From: Pseudodesulfovibrio pelocollis
GTDB lineage: Bacteria > Desulfobacterota > Desulfovibrionia > Desulfovibrionales > Desulfovibrionaceae
Length of the DNA: 64,000 bases
Assembly (NCBI RefSeq): GCF_030282845.1
Contig: NZ_JASTWE010000004.1
Span: 1 to 64,000, forward strand
Reading direction: 5' to 3'
The notes beneath the pieces are model-generated. The model was not told the origin of the DNA, made no database searches, and saw only the letters and a list, made by a program, of their open reading frames with translations. Of the stretch, positions 1-8,189 are shown one piece after another. How positions within the stretch are numbered: position 1 is the first letter of the stretch; each line of letters starts with the position of its first letter. Position numbers and translations under genes: made by a program.

Positions 1-43
1 CTTTGAAAAGGGCTTTCCCTCTCCCCTTCCCCCCGGCAGCCTG

Positions 44-1441
44 CTACGCTCGCAATTCCAGCAGGGCCACTGTCTCGATGTGGTGGGTGTGGGGGAACAT
101 GTCCACGGCCCGGGCGCGGGTGACATCGTACCTGTCGGCCAGCCGTTTGACGTCGCGTGCCAGGGTGGCGGGATCGCAGGACACGGCCACGATCCGGGGC
201 GCGCCAAGGGTCAGCAGGGCCTGGGCCGTGTTCTCGTGCATGCCGGAGCGGGGCGGATCGACCACTACCACGTCGGGCACGGCCTCATCGCCCGAGCCGT
301 CCATGCCCGGAATGCCCTGCTCCAGGGAACCCGCGATGAAGGTGCAGTTGGACAGGCCGTTGAGCCGGGCGCTTTCGCGCGCCTTGGTCACGGACTCCTC
401 GCTCAGTTCAACGCCGATGACGCGGCCCGCCTCGCCAGCCAGATAGATGCCGATGGCTCCGGTGCCGCAATAGAGATCGAGCAGCACCTGGGTCTCGGAC
501 AGGGCGCAGAACTCGGCCACGGTGGCGAACAGTTCGCCCGCGCCGCCGGTGTTGGTCTGGAAAAAGGCGTTGGGCGAGAGGCGATAGCGCACCTGACGTT
601 CGCCCCGGGCCAGCCGCTCTTCCACAAAACCGTTGCCCAGGGTCTGGACGATCTTCTCGCCACAGGCCACGGCAGTGCGCTTGACGCGGGTGGAGTGGAC
701 AAAGGAGGCCATCTCCGGGAACCGTTCGAGGAACAGCGCGGCCATGTCACCGATCAGGTTGTCCTTGCGCTCGTCCCGGGCGGTGATGAGGTGGGCCATG
801 ACCTCGCCCGCGCCGGTGTGGCGGATGACCAGATGCCGCCAGTAGCCGGTGTCGGCAGCCGGGTCGTGGGCGGGCACGCCAGAGGCGCGGCAGAACTCGC
901 GCACCGCGGCCATGATCTCCACGTCCCAGGGGGCGCACAGGTGGCACTCGGTGATGTCGAGTACCGGACCGGGCCGGTTGGCTCCCTCGGGCGTGGGCTG
1001 GCGCAGGCCCAGATGCAGGCCGTCTGGACGCTGCTCAAAGGAAAATTCCATCTTGTTGCGATAGCCCCAGACCTCGGGCGATGCGGCGGGCGGGTCCATG
1101 ACCAGTCCCTGCACTCCGCCAATGCGGGCCAGGGCAGCAGCCACCTGCGCGTTCTTCTGGGCCAGCTGCTCGGGATAGTCGAGGTGCTGGAGGGAGCAGC
1201 CGCCGCAGGTGCCGAAATGGACGCAGCGCGGCTCCACGCGATGGGACGAGGGCGTGGTCACGGCCTCGACCACCCCTTCGGCGAACCGCTTCTTGGACCG
1301 GACGATGCGGGCACAGACCGTATCGCCTGGCAGGCCGCCCGCCACGAAGACCGCCATGCCGTCCACATGGGCCACCCCCCGGCCGCCGTAGGCCAGGGAT
1401 TCGATGTCGCAATTCACGAGGGAGTCTTTGGGCAGTGGCAT
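44..1441 (-). CDS. rlmD: 23S rRNA (uracil-C5)-methyltransferase, RlmD/RumA family
   Basis: 465 aa, usual family length. A TRAM-like N-terminal domain (about residues 5-60) is followed by the iron-sulfur cysteine pattern CVHFGTCGGC (C73, C79, C82), with a further cysteine near ECHLC. The SAM-binding motif LLDLYCGTGAIG and the motif VVVDPPRSG precede the catalytic SCDPATLARD segment near the C-terminus, whose cysteine attacks uracil C6. Known family role: SAM-dependent m5U formation in 23S rRNA. TrmA-type tRNA specificity or RlmC cannot be excluded from sequence alone. The start is ATG at 1441 with GGAG 6 nt upstream. The gene ends 43 bp from the window edge and is divergent from the next gene. 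Confidence 0.87.
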   Translation of the reverse strand: MPLPKDSLVNCDIESLAYGGRGVAHVDGMAVFVAGGLPGDTVCARIVRSKKRFAEGVVEAVTTPSSHRVEPRCVHFGTCGGCSLQHLDYPEQLAQKNAQVAAALARIGGVQGLVMDPPAASPEVWGYRNKMEFSFEQRPDGLHLGLRQPTPEGANRPGPVLDITECHLCAPWDVEIMAAVREFCRASGVPAHDPAADTGYWRHLVIRHTGAGEVMAHLITARDERKDNLIGDMAALFLERFPEMASFVHSTRVKRTAVACGEKIVQTLGNGFVEERLARGERQVRYRLSPNAFFQTNTGGAGELFATVAEFCALSETQVLLDLYCGTGAIGIYLAGEAGRVIGVELSEESVTKARESARLNGLSNCTFIAGSLEQGIPGMDGSGDEAVPDVVVVDPPRSGMHENTAQALLTLGAPRIVAVSCDPATLARDVKRLADRYDVTRARAVDMFPHTHHIETVALLELRA

Positions 1442-1472
1442 GACGCGCTCCGGGTTGAGGTGAGAGGGTCGT

Positions 1473-1502
1473 TTGACACGGATCGAACCGGCTGTCTATG
1501 GT
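1473..1502 (+). promoter_or_regulatory. Candidate sigma-70 promoter that would give a leaderless mRNA
   Basis: A perfect -35 TTGACA (1473-1478) lies 18 bp before TATGGT (1497-1502). A transcription start 7-8 nt downstream would fall on the ATG at 1510, and no Shine-Dalgarno sequence precedes that ATG. This is a motif match only. Confidence 0.4.
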
Positions 1503-1509
1503 AATATGC

Positions 1510-1815
1510 ATGATCGACAAGACCACGGCCATGGAAACCGTCATGCGCAGACTGGAAAAGCTGCCGGTGGGCCACGCCATCGACCTGCGCACCTACAAGC
1601 GCAACCGCTCAGTGGTCATCGCCCGCACCGGCCCCGACGCTTTTGACGTGGTGGAGAACGGCTTTGCCCAAGGCCGCTTCGAGGCCACGACCGGCTCCAT
1701 GAAAAAGCTGCTCAAGACGCTCCTCAAGCGCGAATTCCCGCGCAGCACCAAGATCAGGCTCTACGACCTCGGCCCGGCCGAGGCGGATGTGGTCGTGGCC
1801 CGCAAAACCCTGTGA
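1510..1815 (+). CDS. Conserved-looking hypothetical protein, about 101 aa
   Basis: I do not recognise a named family. The protein is small, basic and probably soluble, with a beta-rich middle (RSVVIARTG, AFDVVENGF) and a lysine-rich stretch MKKLLKTLLKREFPRSTK. No membrane segment, signal peptide or metal motif is seen. Codon use matches the neighbours, so it is probably a real gene. Starts at ATG 1498, 1510 or 1531 are all possible. None has a clear ribosome site, and 1510 coincides with the predicted transcription start of the promoter just upstream. It is divergent from rlmD. Function unknown. Confidence 0.6.
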   Translation: MIDKTTAMETVMRRLEKLPVGHAIDLRTYKRNRSVVIARTGPDAFDVVENGFAQGRFEATTGSMKKLLKTLLKREFPRSTKIRLYDLGPAEADVVVARKTL

Positions 1816-1980
1816 AGCAAGCCGCGCCCACCCGTCAGGCTGGTAAGGAAGCGTGTGCCGCGCAGGCCACGGGCATCATGGGTAATGTCGGGAGCGCAGC
1901 GCGGGAGGCGGCGAGGACACGCCGCAAGACAAGACCCGGCAAGGCACGCAAGGAAGGCCACCGCCACGGGGCGGGTGCCG

Positions 1981-2298
1981 CTATTCCCCGCTGCCGCCGT
2001 TTTTGATCTGGTTGAGAAGAGCGACCACGCGCTCGGGATCGTCGAAGACCGCCCGCCGGACCGCCTCGGACACCTTGCCGGTCATGGCCAGGAGCAACTC
2101 CGGATCGTCACCCAGCTCCTGGGCCAGGGCGATGATCCGTTTTTCGCACAGCGAGGCAGGCTCGCCCCGCTCGATCTTGCTCAGGTACGAGTGGTGGATT
2201 CCGATGCGCTTGGCCACCCGGCGGATGGAATACTCCGGATCGTGTTTGCGCTTGGATTCTCGTTTCGCTCTGATGTAATCGCCAAAAAGCTTGCTCAC
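1981..2298 (-). CDS. XRE/Cro-type helix-turn-helix regulator
   Basis: About 105 aa. A helix-turn-helix occupies roughly residues 5-70, with the XRE hallmark IGIHHSYLSKIERGEPAS, in which SYLSKIERG is the recognition-helix region. The C-terminal 35 residues look helical (VSEAVRRAVF) and may dimerise. The GTG start at 2298 follows AGGGG by 6 nt. An in-frame extension reaches 2466 but reads through a cysteine/arginine-rich stretch without family character, so I reject it. A palindrome about 47 bp upstream could be its operator. Nothing in the context shows a target. Confidence 0.75.
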   Translation of the reverse strand: MSKLFGDYIRAKRESKRKHDPEYSIRRVAKRIGIHHSYLSKIERGEPASLCEKRIIALAQELGDDPELLLAMTGKVSEAVRRAVFDDPERVVALLNQIKNGGSGE

Positions 2299-2344
2299 GC
2301 CTACCCCTGAGAGTATACTGACAGGTTTCCCACCATTCTTGCGT

Positions 2345-2358
2345 CTACTATACAGTAG
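2345..2358. promoter_or_regulatory. Inverted repeat, candidate operator of the XRE regulator
   Basis: CTACT-N4-AGTAG lies 47 bp upstream of the XRE start. A TATACT-like -10 element on the minus strand sits between it and the gene (about 2312-2317). The position suits autorepression by the adjacent helix-turn-helix protein. This is inferred from symmetry only. Confidence 0.35.
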
Positions 2359-2473
2359 CCAACAACCCATCGACAAGATTGAACAAGATCGGTTGGCGAA
2401 CATTTCACACGCACAGCGACGGACCCCGCGCGCCAGGATGGCGGCGGCCCGTCGGGCACGATGCAATGGAGAA

Positions 2474-3289
2474 TCAGTTGGCAGCGGCAGGGGTTGGCGG
2501 CTGATAATCGACCAATTCCAGGGTGAAATGGCCGACCACGACCTTGGAGCGGACCTTGACCGGGATGCGGCGGCTGTCGGCAGAGAACCAGACGATCAGC
2601 TCGGCCCCGGGGCTCTTGCGGAACACGCCGGAGAGGTTGCGCACATCAAGCCTGACCCTGAAGCAGGGAATGTCGCCCATGGGGGTCTTGATGGTTTCCG
2701 TGTCCTCCACATAGGCCTCGCCCACCACGCTGACCTTGCCGTCGGTCACATTGGCCCCGAAGCGCATGGTCTTGTAGAGAATCTCCTTGCGGAAGGCGAA
2801 GAGTACGGACATGGGGTCAAAGACGTATTCCGGTTGCTCCAGCTCGTGCCGCAGGTCGCCCTCAATGGAGCGGTAGGTGCGCCGGGCGGCCGGGTCGAAG
2901 ACGATCTCCGCCTTCTTGCTGTACTTGCCCTCATTCTGGTCGCTGATGTAGCGCAGGGAGTGGGTCACGTCGCGATCGGTCCACGCCTCCATGACGTCGC
3001 GCACCTTGTAGAACTTGTCCACCCAGGGCACGGTGCTGGCAGTGCCGCGAAAGTAACGGGCCGGCACGCCGTCCACCTCGGTGTCGGGCATGACTTCGAG
3101 CACGGCGTTGCCCGCGTGGATGAAGGTCCAGTGGATTTCGTAGGTCAGTTTCTCGCCGGGGCCAAAGGGCAGCGGCTGCGCCTGGGCGGGCCGGGGCTGG
3201 ACAAGGGCGAGGGTCAGAAGTACGGCCAGGGCGGCGGCCAGGACGAGACGGGAAGGAACCTGGGACGGGCTGGTCTTGAGTATCGGCAT
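2474..3289 (-). CDS. DUF3108 domain protein, exported
   Basis: 271 aa. The N-terminus is a basic stretch plus a hydrophobic core (LVLAAALAVLLTLALV) ending in a typical AQA signal-peptidase I site near residue 38. The mature part matches the DUF3108 pattern: GEKLTYEIHW at its start, YRSIEGDL, and the C-terminal PVKVRSKVVVGHFTLELVDY. Proteins of this family are periplasmic beta-rich envelope proteins of unknown biochemical role. It is a single gene, divergent from the CBS protein. No good ribosome site precedes ATG 3289, so the exact start is uncertain. Confidence 0.75.
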   Translation of the reverse strand: MPILKTSPSQVPSRLVLAAALAVLLTLALVQPRPAQAQPLPFGPGEKLTYEIHWTFIHAGNAVLEVMPDTEVDGVPARYFRGTASTVPWVDKFYKVRDVMEAWTDRDVTHSLRYISDQNEGKYSKKAEIVFDPAARRTYRSIEGDLRHELEQPEYVFDPMSVLFAFRKEILYKTMRFGANVTDGKVSVVGEAYVEDTETIKTPMGDIPCFRVRLDVRNLSGVFRKSPGAELIVWFSADSRRIPVKVRSKVVVGHFTLELVDYQPPTPAAAN

Positions 3290-3352
3290 GGGGAATGTTT
3301 TCCCGGCTTTGCGCCCCGAGTCAAGACAAACCGGCCAAGAGACCGCCGGTTA

Positions 3353-3381
3353 TGGACAAACCTGGCCCAAAAGGCTAGAAG
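3353..3381 (+). promoter_or_regulatory. Candidate sigma-70 promoter for the CBS gene
   Basis: TGGACA (3353-3358), a 17-bp spacer and TAGAAG (3376-3381) lie 43 bp upstream of the CBS-protein start, in the divergent gap with the DUF3108 gene. Confidence 0.4.
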
Positions 3382-3424
3382 TCCAGACAGACCCCATGGA
3401 AACGCCCGCCTGTGAAAGGAGAGA

Positions 3425-3919
3425 ATGGACATGATGCTGAGAAAACGCGCCTGGGACATGATGCGCGACGAATTTCCCACCGTGCAGGAGGACGCGAGCC
3501 TGGCCGAGGCCATCCGCGTCATGCGCCTCGCCATGACCGACGCCCCGGACTGCCAGGTGGTGGTGGTTCAGAACAAGGGCGGCAAGCTCGTGGGCGCCAT
3601 CAACCTGTGGAATCTCTTCAAGGCGGTCAAGCAGTCGGTGCTCAGGGACGACAATCTCAAGGCCGACGGCGAGGTGGACTGGGACCAGCAGTTCGCCAAC
3701 GCCTGCCTGCTGTGCACCCAGCTGCGCCTTGACGACTACCTGATCACCAGCCCGCCCACACTGCGGCCCAACGAGCCCATCCTGCTCGTGCTCGACACCT
3801 TCATCAAGACCAAGCGCGACTGGGCCCTGGTGGTGGAAAACGACAAGGTCATGGGCGTGGTCTACGTCACCGACGTCTACCGCGAGATGACCCGCGACAT
3901 GGTCCCGCTCTTCAAATAG
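3425..3919 (+). CDS. CBS-domain pair protein
   Basis: 164 aa, consisting almost entirely of two CBS repeats (about residues 14-70 and 105-160): MRDEFPTVQEDASLAEAIRVM opens the first, and PILLVLDTFIKTKRDWALVV with VMGVVYVTDVYREM makes the second. CBS pairs bind adenine nucleotides and act as energy or ligand sensors. No effector domain is attached, so the target is unknown. A conserved-looking CLLC lies between the repeats. The AAAGGAG site favours ATG 3431 by spacing, but ATG 3425 also fits. A bidirectional terminator follows. Confidence 0.8.
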   Translation: MDMMLRKRAWDMMRDEFPTVQEDASLAEAIRVMRLAMTDAPDCQVVVVQNKGGKLVGAINLWNLFKAVKQSVLRDDNLKADGEVDWDQQFANACLLCTQLRLDDYLITSPPTLRPNEPILLVLDTFIKTKRDWALVVENDKVMGVVYVTDVYREMTRDMVPLFK

Positions 3920-3940
3920 CCAAGACGGAACAGGAAACGG

Positions 3941-3977
3941 AAAACGCCCCCCACATGCAGCGGGAGGCGTTTTTTTT
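3941..3977. terminator. Bidirectional rho-independent terminator
   Basis: The stem AAAACGCC / GGCGTTTT flanks a 20-nt loop region and is followed by a T-run on the plus strand. The complementary A-run gives a T-run on the minus strand. It lies between the converging CBS and HD-GYP genes. Confidence 0.75.
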
Positions 3978-3996
3978 GCGTCCGCCACGGGGAGCG

Positions 3997-5010
3997 TCAC
4001 GCCTTCATCTTCAGGTCCACCATGAGCAGCAGTTGGAGCGCCTTGGTGATCTCCTTGTCATAGCGGGCGTCGCCAGCCAGATCGGCCGCAGCCTTGAGAA
4101 AGGGCAGGCCCGGCGAGTGGGGCCTGTCGCTGATCATGGCGCAGAAGGAATCGACCACCGCGCAGAGCCTGCCCGGAAACTCGATCTTCGAGGTCTTCAT
4201 GGGATAGCCAGAGCCGTTGAGCCGCTCGTGATGCTCCATGACGCACTGCTCCACCTCGGGATACTTGAGGTTGAGCTTGCCGAGCATTTCGTAGCCCACC
4301 TTGGTGTGGGCGTTGATCTTGGTGCGCTCGTCGCCGGTCAGGGGCTTGTCCTTGGAGCGGATGAAGGCAGGCACCTTGGCCATGCCCAGATCGTGCAGGA
4401 AGAGCCCGGCCGCCAGCCTGTCAAAGGTCTTGCGCCGCGTGCTGTCGCGAAAGTTCTTTTCCTTGAGCTTGCCGAGCAGGGCCAGACCAAGAAAACCGCT
4501 GTTGACGCTATGGTTTTCCAGCGAGTGCTCCTTGTGCATGCGCCGGACCAGCGCCCGGGCCCTGCGGATGTCCTCGTAGAGGTATTCGGTGAGCACCATC
4601 AGGTCCACCCAGAGCTTGTCGAAGACCACGGGCACGGGCTGGTCGAAGAACTCCTTGAGCTTGCGCGTCAGGGCCTGGGTGAAGATGTCGGCGATCTCCT
4701 TTTCCTTGAGATTGCCGTCCACCAGCACCAGATCGAGCTGGTAGCTGATGTGCTTGACGTAGACCGGGTGATCCTCGCGCGAGACAAAGATCAGCCCGTC
4801 GTTTGTCAGGGACAGCAGTTCATCCACCTGCTCGTTGCTCAGCCGCCCGCCCACCTTGTAGTAGGGCATGATCCGGGCCACATCCTCCTTGAACAGAAAG
4901 ATGTTCAGCGGTGGGCGGTACTTGTTGAAGCTGCCGAGAATGTCCGCGCTGATCTGGTAGTATTCCTCGTTCAGCCCGTCGGGGATGTCGTGCTTCTGCT
5001 TGGCGCTCAT
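3997..5010 (-). CDS. HD-GYP-type phosphodiesterase domain protein
   Basis: 337 aa. The C-terminal half carries HD-GYP signatures: LFLHDLGMAKVP (the HD pair), a conserved histidine in INAHTKVGYEML, and EHHERLNGSGYP, which contains the GYP motif. HD-GYP enzymes hydrolyse cyclic di-GMP or related dinucleotides. The first ~140 residues match no receiver or PAS domain that I recognise and may be a divergent sensor region. The gene overlaps the end of pyk by 4 bp (ATGA), so the two are translationally coupled. AAGGGG precedes the start. Catalytic activity is likely because the metal-ligand residues are present. Confidence 0.82.
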   Translation of the reverse strand: MSAKQKHDIPDGLNEEYYQISADILGSFNKYRPPLNIFLFKEDVARIMPYYKVGGRLSNEQVDELLSLTNDGLIFVSREDHPVYVKHISYQLDLVLVDGNLKEKEIADIFTQALTRKLKEFFDQPVPVVFDKLWVDLMVLTEYLYEDIRRARALVRRMHKEHSLENHSVNSGFLGLALLGKLKEKNFRDSTRRKTFDRLAAGLFLHDLGMAKVPAFIRSKDKPLTGDERTKINAHTKVGYEMLGKLNLKYPEVEQCVMEHHERLNGSGYPMKTSKIEFPGRLCAVVDSFCAMISDRPHSPGLPFLKAAADLAGDARYDKEITKALQLLLMVDLKMKA

Positions 5011-6467
5011 CGTTCCCCTTCTTGGTCTTTTGGGTCCCTGCCGAGCTTTTCGTAGAGCTTGACCACGTTGGTCTGGGTCATGGCCCTGCCCTTTTCCGGC
5101 TGACCCGCAGTGACGATGACGATGTCGCCTTCGTCAAAGGCTGGGCTCTGGCGCACGAAGACCTCGGCGCGCTCCTGGTGGTCGTCGATGACGTCCAGCG
5201 GTGCGGCCGGGATGACACCCCACGAGAAGTTGGTGAAATGCCTGACTATGTGGTCGCGGCTCAGGGCGTAGATGGACTGCTTGGGACGGCAGGAGGCCAG
5301 GATGCGCGCCGTGCCGCCCGAGGTGGAGTGGCAGACGATGGCCTTGGCCCCGGTCTTGCCCGCCAGCATGGCTGCGGCATAGGCCAGGAAGGTCGAGGGA
5401 TTGTCCTGCTCGCCGCCCCGGTCCACCTCGGCCCGGCCCGACTCGAACATGAAGGCCTCGGTCTCGTAGGCGATCTTGCGCATGAAGCGCACCGTCTCGC
5501 CGGGATAGCGGCCAATGGCGGTCTCTTCCGAGAGCATCACGCAGTCAGCGCCGTCAAGGATGGCGTTGGCCACGTCCGTGGTCTCGGCCCGGGTGGCCAT
5601 GGGCGAGTTGACCATGGAGAGCAGCATCTGGGTGGCCACGATGACCGGCTTGCCCGCCTCGTTGCATGCCTTGATGATGCGCTTCTGGGCCACGGGCAGC
5701 TCGGCCAGGTCCAACTCCAGGCCCAGGTCGCCCCGGGCCACCATGATGCCATCGGCCTCTTGCAGGATCTCGGTCAGGTTCTTGAGGGCTGCCGTGCGTT
5801 CGAGCTTGGCCACAATGGGCAGGCGGCGGTTGTACTTGACCATCTCCTGGCGCAGCCCGCGGATGTCCTCCGCCTTCTGGACAAAGCTCATGGCCACCGC
5901 GTCCACCCCAAGCTCCATGCCGATGGCCAGATCGGCCTTGTCCTTGTCGGTCAGCGCAGCCAGCGGCGTGGTCTTTCCGGGGAAGGTGATGCCCTTGCGC
6001 GGCGGGCACAAGCCCGAGTTGGTGGCGCGCAGGCGCAGCAGAAATTCCTCTTCCACCTTGACCACAGTGAAGCGGATCATGCCGTCGGACAGGGCCACGG
6101 AGTCGCCCTCCCTGACCCCGACGTAGAGGTCGGGGATGTCAAGGCAGATGAACGGGCCGTCCACCTTGGCCGCCTTGTCCGAGGTGCCGAGCATGACCTC
6201 GGTACCCTTCTCCACCTCGAAGACCGGCAGGCCGAGATCGCAGGTGCGGATCTTGGGACCTGACAGGTCCTGGAGGATGGTCAGGGTCAGCCCGGTCTCT
6301 GCCTCCAGCCGCCGGACGATACCCACCATCTGCTCGAAGAACTCGCGGCCGCCATGGGAGAAGTTGAGACGAAAAATCTTGGCCCCGGAATCCACCAGCT
6401 CCTTGACGGCCTCGTAGGAACCGGTCCCCGGCCCCAGCGTGGCAATGATCTTGATATGCCTGTCCAT
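5007..6467 (-). CDS. pyk: Pyruvate kinase
   Basis: 486 aa, normal length. It converts phosphoenolpyruvate and ADP to pyruvate and ATP. The N-terminus KIIATLGPGTG and FRLNFSHG are family hallmarks. The active-site signature is IVAKLERTAAL with the catalytic lysine, followed by GIMVARGDLGLEL (Mg/K ligands), KPVIVATQML and MLSEETAIGRYP. The C-terminal regulatory domain (AIVCHSTSGGTAR, VIVTAGQPE) is present. It is the first gene of a two-gene unit with the HD-GYP protein. A candidate promoter lies at 6594-6622. Confidence 0.95.
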   Translation of the reverse strand: MDRHIKIIATLGPGTGSYEAVKELVDSGAKIFRLNFSHGGREFFEQMVGIVRRLEAETGLTLTILQDLSGPKIRTCDLGLPVFEVEKGTEVMLGTSDKAAKVDGPFICLDIPDLYVGVREGDSVALSDGMIRFTVVKVEEEFLLRLRATNSGLCPPRKGITFPGKTTPLAALTDKDKADLAIGMELGVDAVAMSFVQKAEDIRGLRQEMVKYNRRLPIVAKLERTAALKNLTEILQEADGIMVARGDLGLELDLAELPVAQKRIIKACNEAGKPVIVATQMLLSMVNSPMATRAETTDVANAILDGADCVMLSEETAIGRYPGETVRFMRKIAYETEAFMFESGRAEVDRGGEQDNPSTFLAYAAAMLAGKTGAKAIVCHSTSGGTARILASCRPKQSIYALSRDHIVRHFTNFSWGVIPAAPLDVIDDHQERAEVFVRQSPAFDEGDIVIVTAGQPEKGRAMTQTNVVKLYEKLGRDPKDQEGER

Positions 6468-6593
6468 GACAACCCCGTGCGGGCGCCATGACGCGCCCTG
6501 TTACCAATCAAGGCGAAATGCCTTGGAATTATTTGCTTTTTCTGCTGACCGAAAGAGCGCCGCCCGATGTCGCCCACCCGTCATTTTGGCCGA

Positions 6594-6622
6594 AGTCTAT
6601 GCGCCCGGCCCCGAAAAATCAA
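6594..6622 (-). promoter_or_regulatory. Candidate sigma-70 promoter for pyk
   Basis: On the minus strand TTGATT (6622-6617), a 17-bp spacer and TAGACT (6599-6594) give a leader of about 120 nt before the pyk ATG. Confidence 0.33.
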
Positions 6623-6663
6623 TGATACTTGCGGTATTTTGCCTGTGTTTTTTCTCTTTGCGG

Positions 6664-6738
6664 TTGACTTTCTCTTTTTTTTCAAGCACCGGTGGAAAGA
6701 AGTGGAACTTAGTGTAAAACTAGGGTAAGAATGTGGGG
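6664..6738 (+). promoter_or_regulatory. mraZ control region: 10-bp-phased GTGGAA repeats
   Basis: Copies begin every 10 bp: GTGGAA at 6692 and 6702, GTGTAA at 6712, AGGGTAA at 6722 and TGTGGGG at 6732. The phasing of one helical turn matches MraZ-box arrays upstream of mraZ in other bacteria, where the MraZ ring binds successive repeats. A TTGACT (6664-6669) just upstream could be a -35 element, but I see no convincing -10. The last repeat ends about 25 bp before the mraZ ATG. Confidence 0.7.
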
Positions 6739-6762
6739 CAAGCAACCACTCCGGGGGGAACG

Positions 6763-7209
6763 ATGAAATTTCGAGGTCACGCACACAGAAGCCTGGACGA
6801 CAAGGGTCGGCTCATCCTGCCGCCCGAGTTCCGGGACTTGATCCGCTCCGGCGTGCCGGAAGCGGTCATCGTGCTGACCATCTTCGACAAGCACGTCATT
6901 GGCATCACCCCCACCCAGTGGGCGCGGATGGAAGACGAGCTGGAGAAGGTCAAGGCCCCCAGCCGGGAGCTGCAAAACACCATCCGCATCCTCTACTCCG
7001 GCTACACCGAGACGCCGGTGGGCGCGCAGGGGCGCATCGCCATCCCCGCCCACCTGCGCAAGAGCGGCAAGCTGGACAAGGATGTGGTGGTCATGGGAGC
7101 CGGACGCAGATTCGAGATATGGCCCGCCGAGAGCTTCGAGCAACTGCTCGACGAGGACTACGACGTGTCCCGCGAGTTGGCCGAAAACAACGTCAGCCTG
7201 CCCTTCTAG
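6763..7209 (+). CDS. mraZ: MraZ transcriptional regulator
   Basis: 148 aa, two SpoVT/AbrB-like half domains. The N-terminal half has FRGHAHRSLDDKGRLILPPEFR and the second half has TPVGAQGRIAIPAHLRK; both contain the conserved DxxGR / QGR motif. MraZ binds phased repeats at its own promoter and controls the division and cell-wall cluster. The start is ATG 6763 after GGGGGGAA. An upstream in-frame start at 6733 would lie in the repeat array and is rejected. It is the first gene of the dcw cluster, 2 bp before rsmH. Confidence 0.92.
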   Translation: MKFRGHAHRSLDDKGRLILPPEFRDLIRSGVPEAVIVLTIFDKHVIGITPTQWARMEDELEKVKAPSRELQNTIRILYSGYTETPVGAQGRIAIPAHLRKSGKLDKDVVVMGAGRRFEIWPAESFEQLLDEDYDVSRELAENNVSLPF

Positions 7210-7211
7210 CG

Positions 7212-8189
7212 ATGGAAGGCCGCGTTGATCCCGCGTCCATCCACACGACGGTTCTTTTACATGAGGTGATCGAGTGGCTCCGGCCAGTGCCCGGAGGACG
7301 GTACCTGGACGGAACTCTTGGCATGGGCGGCCACAGCCTTGCGCTCATGGAGCGCGCCGGGGCCGGTGCCGAGCTTGCCGGACTTGATCGCGACGCGCGA
7401 GCCCTGACCCTGGCCGGGGAGCGGCTCGCAACGCTGGGCGACCGCGCCCATCTTTTCCACCTGCCGTTTTCGAGGTTTGAGGAAGCCTTGGACACACTGG
7501 GGTGGGACACGGTGGACGGGGCCGTCCTCGACCTGGGCGTCTCGTCACTCCAGCTCGATGAAGCCGAACGGGGATTCAGCTTCATCAGCGACGGGCCCCT
7601 GGACATGCGCATGGACCCGCAGAGCGGCCCCTCGGCCGCGGATCTGGTCAATACGCTCAAGCATGGTGATCTGGCGCGGATCATCAGGGCCTACGGGGAA
7701 GACCCCCTGGCTGGGAAAATCGCGTCGGCGATACTGAAGGCACGGGACAAGGGAGCGATCACCAGAACGCTCCAGCTGGCCGAGATAGTGCGGCTGGCCT
7801 ATCCGCCCAAGATGCGGCACACGGCCCGCAACCATCCGGCGACCCGGACCTTTCAGGGACTGCGCATAGCAGTCAACAGGGAAACTGAGGAACTTGAACA
7901 CTACCTTGAAACCATAGTCGGGCGGCTTGCGCCCGGTGCGAGGGTGGCCATCATCTCGTTTCACTCCCTGGAGGACAGGGCCGTGAAACGTGCCTTCCTG
8001 GCGGCAGCCAGGGGATGCCACTGCCCGTCGCACCAGCTGCACTGCACCTGCGACGGCGTGGCCGCGCTCAAGGTGCTCACCCGCAAGCCGCAGACGCCAT
8101 CCGACGACGAGATGGCCCGAAACCCCCGCAGCCGCAGCGCCAAACTGCGCGTGGCCGAGCGGCTCGGGCCTGACGGAGAAGAGGCATGA
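7212..8189 (+). CDS. rsmH: 16S rRNA (cytosine1402-N4)-methyltransferase
   Basis: 325 aa. It transfers a methyl group from SAM to N4 of C1402 in 16S rRNA. The SAM motif YLDGTLGMGGHS lies near the N-terminus, followed by the family motifs VDGAVLDLGVSSLQLD and GFSFISDGPLDMRMD. RTFQGLRIAVNRE and ISFHSLEDRAVKR mark the C-terminal half. The start ATG 7212 is 2 bp after the mraZ stop. The mraZ-rsmH pairing is the near-universal head of the dcw cluster. The end overlaps ftsL by 4 bp. Confidence 0.95.
   Translation: MEGRVDPASIHTTVLLHEVIEWLRPVPGGRYLDGTLGMGGHSLALMERAGAGAELAGLDRDARALTLAGERLATLGDRAHLFHLPFSRFEEALDTLGWDTVDGAVLDLGVSSLQLDEAERGFSFISDGPLDMRMDPQSGPSAADLVNTLKHGDLARIIRAYGEDPLAGKIASAILKARDKGAITRTLQLAEIVRLAYPPKMRHTARNHPATRTFQGLRIAVNRETEELEHYLETIVGRLAPGARVAIISFHSLEDRAVKRAFLAAARGCHCPSHQLHCTCDGVAALKVLTRKPQTPSDDEMARNPRSRSAKLRVAERLGPDGEEA

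Noticed and set aside
1470-1496. GGTTCGATCC on the minus strand resembling a tRNA T-arm
   Set aside because: No acceptor, D or anticodon stems can be formed around it; it is part of the promoter region.
6733-6762. Upstream ATG for mraZ at 6733
   Set aside because: It lies inside the MraZ repeat array and has no ribosome site; the conserved protein begins at 6763.
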